64,000 nt of DNA from positions 992,001 through 1,056,000 of the forward strand of contig NZ_JACSOI010000001.1 in the NCBI RefSeq assembly GCF_018728565.1, written 5' to 3'. A program made the translations under genes and the position numbers. Source of the stretch: Zobellia russellii. Its GTDB lineage: Bacteria; Bacteroidota; Bacteroidia; Flavobacteriales; Flavobacteriaceae. Below the pieces are notes generated by a model that saw nothing but the letters and a program-made list of their open reading frames with translations, did not search any database and had not been told where the DNA came from. Below are positions 53,197-60,889 of the stretch, in pieces. How positions within the stretch are numbered: position 1 is the stretch's first letter; each line of letters starts with the position of its first letter.

Positions 53197-54354
53197 ATGG
53201 CATTTGATTTTCTGGTTCCAGTAGAAGATAAAGTAATGGCCCACTGCGAACTGTTTGCTGCCCAATCTCTGGGAAAGCATACAAGAATACATACAAAAAG
53301 AGATGGTCTTCCGGACCTAGAAAATGTTTCAATCGCTATTATCGGGGTTAGGGAGTCCAGAAACGCCTTTGAAAAGAAAACCGAAAAGCTAGATATTGCC
53401 GCTATACGGATTCAGTTGTACAAGTTGTTGTTGGGTAATTGGAACTCAACATTGGCGGATATGGGCAATATTGAAGAAGGAGCAACGGTTGAGGATACCT
53501 ATTTTGTTGTAAAGAATACACTTTCCGCACTTTTGGAGAAAAAGATAGTGCCCATAATAATAGGTGCTACACAAGATATAACCTATCCTGCGTACCGGTC
53601 TTTTGATGGTATTGTAGACTTGGTAAACTTGGTAGCGGTAGATAGCAGGTTTGATTTTGGTATGGATGATGAGCTTATTTCATCGCATTCCTATATGAGT
53701 AAGATTATTACGGATAAGCCCAATAATCTCTTTAATTTCTCCAATATAGGATATCAGAGTTACTTTAATGCACAGGAGGAAATAGATTTAATGGAGCGTC
53801 TTTTCTTTGATGCTTACCGTTTGGGAGAGCTGGGTTCGGATATTTCCTTGGCAGAACCTGTACTGCGTAACGCACATATGATTAGTATGGATGCCCGTGC
53901 CGTTAGGGCCAGTGAAATAGGATTATCCGATGATTTTTCGCCAAATGGGTTTACGGGAAGAGAGATTTGTGCCATAGCCAGATATTCGGGAATTAGTGAC
54001 AAAGTAAGTATTTTTGGGGTCTATGAAATGGAAAACACCAATCAATCCTGTCAGTTAATGGCCCAGATAATTTGGTATTTCATCGAGGGTTATAACTTTA
54101 GAATAAACGAATCGCCTTTTGAAAGTAGCGAAAACTTTACAAAGTATATAGTTCCTACAGATACCGAAGAACTTACCTTTCACAAGAGTCACCTTACTAA
54201 TAGGTGGTGGGTAGAGGTTCCATCTATACTAACGCCGCATACTAAATCAAATTCATCGGCGTTATTACCATGCACTAAAAAGGACTATTTGGAAGCGTGC
54301 GACCAAAACATTCCTGAACGGTGGTTCAAGGCCTATAAAAAAGGTTTTAATTGA
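53197..54354 (+). CDS. Ureohydrolase (arginase/formimidoylglutamase) homologue with degraded metal site
   Basis: 385 residues with an arginase fold: AIIGVRESRNAFEK, IVPIIIGATQD, VAVDSRFDF and SMDARAVRASE stand where active enzymes have the GGDHS, DAHxD and SxDxDxxDP metal-ligand motifs. Here the His of the first two motifs is absent (GATQD at 123-127, VDSRFD at 148-153) and only one Asp of the last remains (Asp232). Automated pipelines often call it formimidoylglutamase; I think it is likely a non-catalytic relative. It is 108 bases after topA and 123 bases before gldK, so it may be tied to the gliding/T9SS locus. That link is inferred from position only. Confidence 0.75.
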   Translation: MAFDFLVPVEDKVMAHCELFAAQSLGKHTRIHTKRDGLPDLENVSIAIIGVRESRNAFEKKTEKLDIAAIRIQLYKLLLGNWNSTLADMGNIEEGATVEDTYFVVKNTLSALLEKKIVPIIIGATQDITYPAYRSFDGIVDLVNLVAVDSRFDFGMDDELISSHSYMSKIITDKPNNLFNFSNIGYQSYFNAQEEIDLMERLFFDAYRLGELGSDISLAEPVLRNAHMISMDARAVRASEIGLSDDFSPNGFTGREICAIARYSGISDKVSIFGVYEMENTNQSCQLMAQIIWYFIEGYNFRINESPFESSENFTKYIVPTDTEELTFHKSHLTNRWWVEVPSILTPHTKSNSSALLPCTKKDYLEACDQNIPERWFKAYKKGFN

Positions 54355-54477
54355 GTTGAAAAAAAATATAGTATAATTGCCATTGATACAATAATTTGAT
54401 GAAATCACAGTTTTAGAGTGTAGAATTAAATCATAGTATTTGCAGTTTATAACCAGAATCGAAATTTAACCTAAAGT

Positions 54478-55833
54478 ATGAAAAAGCTATTGTTATCATC
54501 TATAGCGTTTGTTTTTTTGCTCAGCAGTTGCGGATCAAAGACAAAGGGAGAGCTAGTCGGGGCCCAAGGAAAGAAGTGGTATCCTGAGAAACCTTATGGG
54601 ATGGAGCTCATTCCACGAGGTTCTTATATCATGGGTAAATCCGAAGAGGACCAGGCTAAAGTTCTGAACGCACCAACAAAGACCGTGACGGTCAGATCGT
54701 TCTATATGGATGACACCGAGATTACGAATAGCGAGTATCGCCAGTTTGTAGAATGGGTACAGGATTCCATTACCAGAACACGTTTAGCCGTATTGGCAGA
54801 TGAATTGGGTCTAGGGCCTGAGGATGAAGGTATTGGTGAGTATGCGTTTAAAGACGCAGATACCACTAAACTATCTGCTTATGACAAGTACATGCTGGAT
54901 AATTATGCCGGTATGGGCGAAACTGGTTTTGAAGGCCGTGCCTTGAACAAGGACCAAGACCTTATTTGGGATATCTCTGAGTATCCAGATGAGTATTATA
55001 CAGAGGTAATGGATTCTTTGTATATTCCTGAAGAGGAGTCTTATAACGGTCAGCGTACTATTGATGTTACAAAATTGAAGTACAAGTATAGCTGGATGGA
55101 TATTGAAGCTGCAGCTCGTTCTAGAACCGGAAGCAGAAAAGATTTTATCCGTCAAGAAGAACTTGAAATCTATCCTGACACTACCGTTTGGATCCGTGAT
55201 TTTGAATATTCGTACAACGAACCAATGCATAATGATTATTTCTGGCACGATGCCTATAGTGAATACCCTGTAGTTGGTGTTTCTTGGGCACAGGCAAGAG
55301 CTTTCTGTAACTGGAGAACCAAGTTTAAGAATGATGATCAGAAAAGTAAAGGCAAGCAATTTGTAAACCAATTCAGGTTACCTACTGAAGCTGAATGGGA
55401 ATATGCTGCCAGAGGTGGTATTGAAGGAGGAACTTATCCATGGGGCGGACCTTATGTAATTAGTGATACAGGTTGCTTTATGGCAAACTTTAAACCACAA
55501 AGAGGTGATTATGCCGCAGATGCAGCTTTATACACTGTAGAAGCAAAATCATATGAGCCAAATGATTTTAATCTTTACAACATGGCCGGTAACGTGTCTG
55601 AATGGACCAACTCTAGCTATGACCCTAATTCTTACGAATTTGTTTCTACAATGAACCCTAACGGTGGCGATGGGGCAAATGCAAGAAAAGTAATTCGTGG
55701 AGGTTCTTGGAAAGACGTTGCTTATTTCCTACAGGTAAGCACCAGAGATTATGAGTATGCAGATTCTGCTCGTAGTTACATCGGCTTTAGAACCGTACAG
55801 GATTATATGGGAGAAGAAGATTCAACACAATAA
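54478..55833 (+). CDS. gldK: Gliding motility / T9SS lipoprotein GldK
   Basis: 451 residues. The signal ends in FLLSSC with lipid-modified Cys18. The rest is a formylglycine-generating-enzyme/sulfatase-modifying-factor fold: GMELIPRGSYIMGKSE at the start, RLPTEAEWEYAARGG, YNMAGNVSEWTNSSYD and KVIRGGSWKD. In this system it is structural, forming a periplasmic outer-membrane ring with GldN. First gene of gldK-L-M-N, which drives type IX secretion and gliding. The gap to gldL is 148 bases. Confidence 0.95.
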   Translation: MKKLLLSSIAFVFLLSSCGSKTKGELVGAQGKKWYPEKPYGMELIPRGSYIMGKSEEDQAKVLNAPTKTVTVRSFYMDDTEITNSEYRQFVEWVQDSITRTRLAVLADELGLGPEDEGIGEYAFKDADTTKLSAYDKYMLDNYAGMGETGFEGRALNKDQDLIWDISEYPDEYYTEVMDSLYIPEEESYNGQRTIDVTKLKYKYSWMDIEAAARSRTGSRKDFIRQEELEIYPDTTVWIRDFEYSYNEPMHNDYFWHDAYSEYPVVGVSWAQARAFCNWRTKFKNDDQKSKGKQFVNQFRLPTEAEWEYAARGGIEGGTYPWGGPYVISDTGCFMANFKPQRGDYAADAALYTVEAKSYEPNDFNLYNMAGNVSEWTNSSYDPNSYEFVSTMNPNGGDGANARKVIRGGSWKDVAYFLQVSTRDYEYADSARSYIGFRTVQDYMGEEDSTQ

Positions 55834-55981
55834 AAAAGTAATATTAGGATTATAGTTATTTTCAAATACACAAATACAAATACACCATCTGATTCTTCTA
55901 GCCATAGAGGAAGACGATAAACAAATCAAACAGTAAACCAAATCTTTTATTAACATTAATTTTCAAATTAAACCTTAAATT

Positions 55982-56638
55982 ATGGCACAGTCAAAATCAA
56001 CAAAGAAATTATTCAACATGGCCTACGGCCTTGGAGCATCTGTAGTAATTATCGGTGCGTTGTTCAAGATTCTTCACTGGGAGTTCGGACCTTTAACAGG
56101 TGGTCTTCTTTTAGCAATAGGTCTTATTACAGAAGCACTTATTTTTGCGATCAGTGCATTTGAACCAGTAGATGATGAATACGATTGGTCTTTAGTATAC
56201 CCAGAATTGGCCGGTGGTGCTTCAACAGGAGTTGCAAGAAGCAACGAAGCTCAAGAAATCAAAGAAGCAGAAGCTTCGTTATCTGGTAAATTAGACGAAT
56301 TATTGAAAGAAGCAGGAGTTGACGCTAACCTAATGGAAAGCCTTGGAACTAGCATCCGTAACTTTGAAGGTGCAGCTAAGGGTATTGCCCCAACTGTTGA
56401 CGCTATGGAGTCTACAAGAAAGTATTCTGATGAAATGGTTCAGGCTGCCGCTCAAATGGAGTCGTTGAACAGCTTATACAAAGTACAATTAGAGAGTGCT
56501 AGCAAACAAGCTTCAGTTAATGAAGAAGTTGTACAGAATGCATCTGCTCTTAAAGACCAAATGGAATCTTTGGCAACTAACCTTTCTTCATTGAACGGAG
56601 TATACGGTGGTATGTTAACCGCTATGAACAGAAACTAA
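55982..56638 (+). CDS. gldL: Gliding motility / T9SS motor protein GldL
   Basis: 218 residues. Two membrane helices at about 14-32 and 37-60 (LGASVVIIGALFKILHW; GGLLLAIGLITEALIFAISAF). Lys29, His32 and Glu51 in or beside these helices correspond by position to the Lys27, His30 and Glu49 needed for proton-driven rotation in F. johnsoniae GldL, offset by two residues. A cytoplasmic, helical C-terminal domain follows. GldL5-GldM2 is the proton-powered motor of gliding and T9SS. 54 bases before gldM. Confidence 0.95.
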   Translation: MAQSKSTKKLFNMAYGLGASVVIIGALFKILHWEFGPLTGGLLLAIGLITEALIFAISAFEPVDDEYDWSLVYPELAGGASTGVARSNEAQEIKEAEASLSGKLDELLKEAGVDANLMESLGTSIRNFEGAAKGIAPTVDAMESTRKYSDEMVQAAAQMESLNSLYKVQLESASKQASVNEEVVQNASALKDQMESLATNLSSLNGVYGGMLTAMNRN

Positions 56639-56692
56639 TTAGAGATTAGTTAACCCCAAATCAAATAATTAATCAAATCTAATTAAAAAAAC

Positions 56693-58252
56693 ATGGCAGG
56701 AGGAAAAGCAACACCACGTCAGAAGATGATCAATCTTATGTATTTGATCTTCATCGCTATGCTGGCGTTAAACATGAGTAAAGAAGTACTTGCAGCTTTC
56801 GGTATTATGAACGAAAAGATGGAAGCTTCTAACGCGAAGACTACAGAAAGTAACCTAGCTTTCTTGAGTGGTCTAGAGACTAAAGCTTCCGAAGATTCTG
56901 AGAAATACGGAAAGCTTTATAAAGATGCACAGAAAATCAAGCAGATGTCACAGGAGTATTATGACTATCTAGAAGGCCTTAAGCAAGGCATGACAGAAGG
57001 TTTGGAAGATGCCAAGGACTATGCAAGAATGGATAATTCTGATTTCTTGGATCAAAAATTCTTTCAAGGAGACAATCTATCGGAAGGTGGAAAGGAATTC
57101 ATGAGTAGAATTAATGACTACCGTACACAAGTATCGGCTATCGTACCAAAAGATTTGAAAGAATCTGTAAACGCTCGCTTCCAGACTGGAGATGAGAACG
57201 GTAAAGAAACTAAAAGAGACGGTTCTAAGCAAGATTGGATCAACTACCACTACGAAGGATATCCTTTAGTAGCTTCTTTGGCCAAGATTACTGCTCTTCA
57301 GGCAGATGTTAAAGCTACAGAAGAAGACGCTCTTAAAAGAATGTTGGAAGGTGAGTTAACAAGCCAAGTATCGCTTAAGAATTTTGCAACATCATTACAG
57401 GCTAGTAAATCTGCTTTTTACTCCGGTGAGAAGTATGACGGTAAGATTATCATTAGTAAAACTGATAACTCTTCTACTCCTGTAAAAGCTGAGTTAACGT
57501 TAGACGGAAGAAAACTTTCTGAAGGTACTGACTATAAACTAGAGGCTGGTGGTGTTAAGATGTTGATCGGAGCAGGTTCTGCCGGTGATCACACTGTAGA
57601 AGGTACATTGTACTTTAAGCAAGATGGAGAGGAGATTCCTGTACCTGTAAAGAACAGCTTTGCTACAATTAGCAAGCCTAACGCTGCTTTAATTGCGGCT
57701 GATAAGATGAATGTTGTTTACCGTGGCGTTGCTAACCCAATGTCTATATCTATCCCAGGCATACCTAATAACAAAGTAAATGCTTCTGCTCCAGGTTTAA
57801 AATCTGTTAACGGTAGCAAGTATATTATGAATCCTGGAACAGGTAGAACAGTTACTATTACAGCTTCTGGTAAATTACCTGATGGTCAGACCGTATCTTC
57901 TAAATCTGAGTTTAGAATTAAGGATATTCCAAGACCTGCGGGTTCTGTAAGTAAGCAAACAGGTAGTGCTAAAATGCCTAGAGCTAACATGGAAATTGCT
58001 ACTATTGGAGCAATGTTGGAAGATTTTGATTTTGACTTGAACCTTGCTGTAAGCGGATTTAAGTTCAAAGTTCCTGGTCAGCCTACCGTAAGTGTTAACG
58101 GAAGCAAATTGAACGCTAACGCCAAATCTGCCCTTAAGAGAGCTAAAAGAGGTGATGCTGTTCAGATATTTGATATCCAAGCTTACATTACAAATAACAA
58201 GAGTTATAAATTGAAGAAGGTATCTCCGGTTGTAGTGGAGATCACAAACTAA
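56693..58252 (+). CDS. gldM: Gliding motility / T9SS motor protein GldM
   Basis: 519 residues. The short cytoplasmic start AGGKATPRQK includes Arg9, the residue expected to face GldL's charges. One membrane helix (MINLMYLIFIAMLALNM, about 12-30) is followed by a long periplasmic part: a helical D1 region, then Ig-like D2-D4 domains (SKTDNSSTPVKAELTLDGRK; NNKVNASAPGLKSVNGSK; LNLAVSGFKFKVPGQPT). It transmits torque from GldL to the GldK/GldN ring. 59 bases before gldN. Confidence 0.95.
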   Translation: MAGGKATPRQKMINLMYLIFIAMLALNMSKEVLAAFGIMNEKMEASNAKTTESNLAFLSGLETKASEDSEKYGKLYKDAQKIKQMSQEYYDYLEGLKQGMTEGLEDAKDYARMDNSDFLDQKFFQGDNLSEGGKEFMSRINDYRTQVSAIVPKDLKESVNARFQTGDENGKETKRDGSKQDWINYHYEGYPLVASLAKITALQADVKATEEDALKRMLEGELTSQVSLKNFATSLQASKSAFYSGEKYDGKIIISKTDNSSTPVKAELTLDGRKLSEGTDYKLEAGGVKMLIGAGSAGDHTVEGTLYFKQDGEEIPVPVKNSFATISKPNAALIAADKMNVVYRGVANPMSISIPGIPNNKVNASAPGLKSVNGSKYIMNPGTGRTVTITASGKLPDGQTVSSKSEFRIKDIPRPAGSVSKQTGSAKMPRANMEIATIGAMLEDFDFDLNLAVSGFKFKVPGQPTVSVNGSKLNANAKSALKRAKRGDAVQIFDIQAYITNNKSYKLKKVSPVVVEITN

Positions 58253-58311
58253 TAACAACTAGTAAAACCGGGCGGTCTTTTGATCGCTCGGTAATTTAAA
58301 ATTTTACAAAC

Positions 58312-59214
58312 ATGAATTGGAAAAATGCTTTAGTAATTGGTGCAGTAACATTGTTGCCAGTTTCCATGATGGCCCAGGCGAACATCTTGAACGCCAAAAA
58401 GCCTGAGGAAATAGGCATTAAGACCGAAGCTCAAAAAGCTTTGGACAATGATGCTCCCCTTGAGTATGGGTATGTAGATGATCGTGACATTCTTTGGTCT
58501 AAGACCGTTTGGGAAGTTATTGATCTTGATGAAAGGGTAAACTTCCCTTTATATTATCCTACAGATACCATTGATATAGGAAATGATAGAAGATCGTTAT
58601 ACGATGTTCTTTTGAAAAATATCAAGAACGGTAAGCTAAAAGATGTTTATGCAGATTCTTATTTTACGGATAAGCGTAAGTTTAGCGACCTTCAAAGTAC
58701 GTTGCAAAAAGTAGATACTACTGATTATGGTTACGAACAGATCAATGCAGGCGAAGAACTTTCTCCTGAGTATGTGATGAGAAGAAACCTAACTGCGGCC
58801 GATATTGAGGAATACCGTATAAAAGGAATGTGGTATTTTGATAAGCGTCAAGGCGAATTAAAGTATCGTTTGTTAGGTATTGCCCCGGTAGCTCCTGACG
58901 TTAACTTTATAGATGATGACTCTATGGATCCAAGTGATGCAAAGGTTGAGTTATTCTGGGTATGGTATCCAGATGCACGAAACATCTTGCACGAGGCCAA
59001 AGTCTTTAACCAAAGAAACTCTGCACAACCTATCTCTTTTGATATGTTGTTGAACGCAAGAAGGTTTAATGGTGTAATCTATAGAGAAGACAATGTTCAT
59101 GGTGACCGTAAAGTAAATGATTACATTACAGATAATGCTCTGTTCCAGTTGTTGGAAGCAGGTAGAATCCAAGAGGTCATTAGAGATAGAGAGCAAGATA
59201 TGTGGGCTTACTAG
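58312..59214 (+). CDS. gldN: Gliding motility / T9SS ring protein GldN
   Basis: 300 residues with a signal peptide (ALVIGAVTLLPVSMMAQA). WSKTVWEVIDLDERVNFPLY near 65-84 is the hallmark of the GldN/PorN family, and the C-terminal blocks VELFWVWYPDARNILHEAKV and NARRFNGVIYREDN are also typical. GldN binds GldK to form the periplasmic ring beneath the outer membrane. Last gene of the gld run; a strong terminator follows. Confidence 0.95.
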   Translation: MNWKNALVIGAVTLLPVSMMAQANILNAKKPEEIGIKTEAQKALDNDAPLEYGYVDDRDILWSKTVWEVIDLDERVNFPLYYPTDTIDIGNDRRSLYDVLLKNIKNGKLKDVYADSYFTDKRKFSDLQSTLQKVDTTDYGYEQINAGEELSPEYVMRRNLTAADIEEYRIKGMWYFDKRQGELKYRLLGIAPVAPDVNFIDDDSMDPSDAKVELFWVWYPDARNILHEAKVFNQRNSAQPISFDMLLNARRFNGVIYREDNVHGDRKVNDYITDNALFQLLEAGRIQEVIRDREQDMWAY

Positions 59215-59245
59215 AGCCAAGAATATTCCAATTCAAATAGTATTG

Positions 59246-59280
59246 AGCGCCCTGACAGTTTTTGTCGGGGCGCTTTTTTT
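59246..59280 (+). terminator. Terminator of the gld cluster
   Basis: AGCGCCCTGACA pairs with TGTCGGGGCGCT (one G-U pair) and is followed by a T run. It lies 32 bases past gldN and closes the gldK-L-M-N unit. Confidence 0.9.
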
Positions 59281-59294
59281 GATTGCCAATTTTC

Positions 59295-59302
59295 TACCTT
59301 TG
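59295..59302 (+). promoter_or_regulatory. -7 box next to the FAD-oxidoreductase start codon
   Basis: TACCTTTG is an exact TAnnTTTG whose last base is five before the ATG at 59307, so the mRNA would have almost no leader. It follows the gld terminator directly. No -33 TTTG at 17-23 bases. Confidence 0.45.
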
Positions 59303-59306
59303 GCGT

Positions 59307-60371
59307 ATGATAGATTATTTAATTGTAGGGCTTGGCCTAGCAGGTATTTCATTCTGTGAGCAGCTAGAGAAGAATAACAAAACCTTTAGGGTGATTGCAG
59401 ATAGTTCCCAGACCTCTTCGGTAGTGGCCGGAGGCCTATATAACCCAGTTATTCTAAAACGGTTTACGTTGGCGTGGCAGGCAGAGGAACAGATGAAAAC
59501 AGCATCGGCTTTTTATGCGCATTTGGAACGCAAGTTAGGAGTTAAGTTAAATTATGAGCTGTCGGTATACAGAAGGTTTCATTCTGTTGAAGAACAAAAC
59601 TTGTGGTTTGAAGCTTCCGATAAAAAAGGATTGGATAAGTTTTTGAATACATCTGTTCATGCAAATACCAATGTTCATATAGATGCTCCGTTCGGTTATG
59701 GGGAAGTACGCCATACAGGAAGAATAGATACAGAAAAATTAGTCTCTTCGTACAAGAAATACCTCCAGGAGAAAGACTTAGTGATTGAAGAAACCTTTAA
59801 TTACAACCGTTTGCAGTATTCTGATGATACAATAGAATACGACGCTCTTTCTGCCCGGAAAATTGTGTTTGCAGAAGGTTTTGGGTTAAAGGAAAATCCG
59901 TTTTTTAATTATTTGCCTTTGCAAGGTTCCAAAGGGGAGTACGTATTTATTGAAGCTCCCGATCTAAAAGAGGATAAAGCCATAAAGTCTTCGGTGTTCA
60001 TTATTCCCCAAGGGAATAATATCTATAGGGTAGGTGCTAATTACGAACGCCATGACAAAACCAATCTGCCAACAGAAAGTGCCAGAGAAGGACTATTGGC
60101 TAAATTAAGAACGGTGCTTAAGTGCGGTTTTAAAGTGGTAGACCAAGTAGCTGGGGTAAGACCGACCGTGGTAGATAGAAAACCGCTGGTAGGTAGGCAC
60201 CCTAAGTTTAAAAGCTTGCATATCCTTAACGGATTTGGTTCAAGGGGGGTTCTTATAGGCCCGTCTGCTGCAAAACAACTGTACATGTTCGCAGAAGACG
60301 GTCAGGAGTTAGATTCGGAATTGGACATTGCACGTTTTACTCAGAAATACTTTCAGCAGTCTTTTTCCTGA
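59307..60371 (+). CDS. FAD-dependent oxidoreductase (DAO family)
   Basis: 354 residues from ATG 59307. The TTG start at 59283 would run through the promoter box. IVGLGLAGISFCEQLEKNNK is the N-terminal FAD-binding Rossmann motif. Middle blocks (ASSVVAGGLYNPVI-type; HTGRIDTEKLVSSYKKYL; QGSKGEYVFIEAPD) and the C-terminal GVRPTVVDRKPLVGRHP and LNGFGSRGVLIGP match the DAO/glycine-oxidase and MnmC-C relatives. It probably oxidises an amine such as an amino acid or aminomethyl group. The substrate is unknown. It overlaps the convergent DUF983 gene by 35 bases. Confidence 0.88.
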   Translation: MIDYLIVGLGLAGISFCEQLEKNNKTFRVIADSSQTSSVVAGGLYNPVILKRFTLAWQAEEQMKTASAFYAHLERKLGVKLNYELSVYRRFHSVEEQNLWFEASDKKGLDKFLNTSVHANTNVHIDAPFGYGEVRHTGRIDTEKLVSSYKKYLQEKDLVIEETFNYNRLQYSDDTIEYDALSARKIVFAEGFGLKENPFFNYLPLQGSKGEYVFIEAPDLKEDKAIKSSVFIIPQGNNIYRVGANYERHDKTNLPTESAREGLLAKLRTVLKCGFKVVDQVAGVRPTVVDRKPLVGRHPKFKSLHILNGFGSRGVLIGPSAAKQLYMFAEDGQELDSELDIARFTQKYFQQSFS

Positions 60372-60753
60372 ATTTTGTGCCTGCTTCAGAATCAAAGTGG
60401 ATAAAGAAATTGATCCAAATGTTTCGGGACAATCTAATAATTAGTGGCATGAAAATTATCATGGTGGCAACAATGGCAATAAATGAAGTAGTCAAAGTTG
60501 CGCCAATGAACAAAAAGCTGATGACAAATGCTGCTACGGCAAAAGCAATTCCAACGGCATAACTTACATACATGGCGCCATAAAAGAAAGAAGGTTCAAT
60601 CTTGTACTTGGTGCCACAGGTAGAGCAACGTTCGTGCATATCAAAGATTTTGCCCAGATGATACGGGTTTTTATCTTCATACATGCTCTCTTCGTGGCAT
60701 TTGGGACAACTTCCTGTTAAAATGCTGTATAGTTTGTTTCCTTTTTTTAACAT
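60337..60753 (-). CDS. DUF983 membrane protein with zinc-ribbon-like cysteines
   Basis: 138 residues from ATG 60753. Four Cys in two pairs (GSCPKC near 16-21, RCSTCG near 42-47) form a likely zinc ribbon in the cytosolic N-terminus; two or three membrane helices follow (YAVGIAFAVAAFVISFLFI and FIAIVATMIIFMPLII). This matches the DUF983 family. Function not known. The last 35 bases overlap the end of the convergent oxidoreductase gene, which is unusual for core genes here. Confidence 0.88.
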   Translation of the reverse strand: MLKKGNKLYSILTGSCPKCHEESMYEDKNPYHLGKIFDMHERCSTCGTKYKIEPSFFYGAMYVSYAVGIAFAVAAFVISFLFIGATLTTSFIAIVATMIIFMPLIIRLSRNIWINFFIHFDSEAGTKFRKKTAESISE

Positions 60754-60889
60754 TTGCAAAACTTTGAATAAAAGTACAACTTTGGCTTTTCTTTCAATGT
60801 AACTATCATTACAAATAGTAATGTTTTTTCAAAAATAATTAAACCACCTTATGGGCATGATGCCTGTCTGAATCTAGAATTTTTAAAGT

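Noticed and set aside
53197-54354. Active formimidoylglutamase
   Set aside because: The metal-ligand motifs are degraded, so the enzymatic name is not supported.
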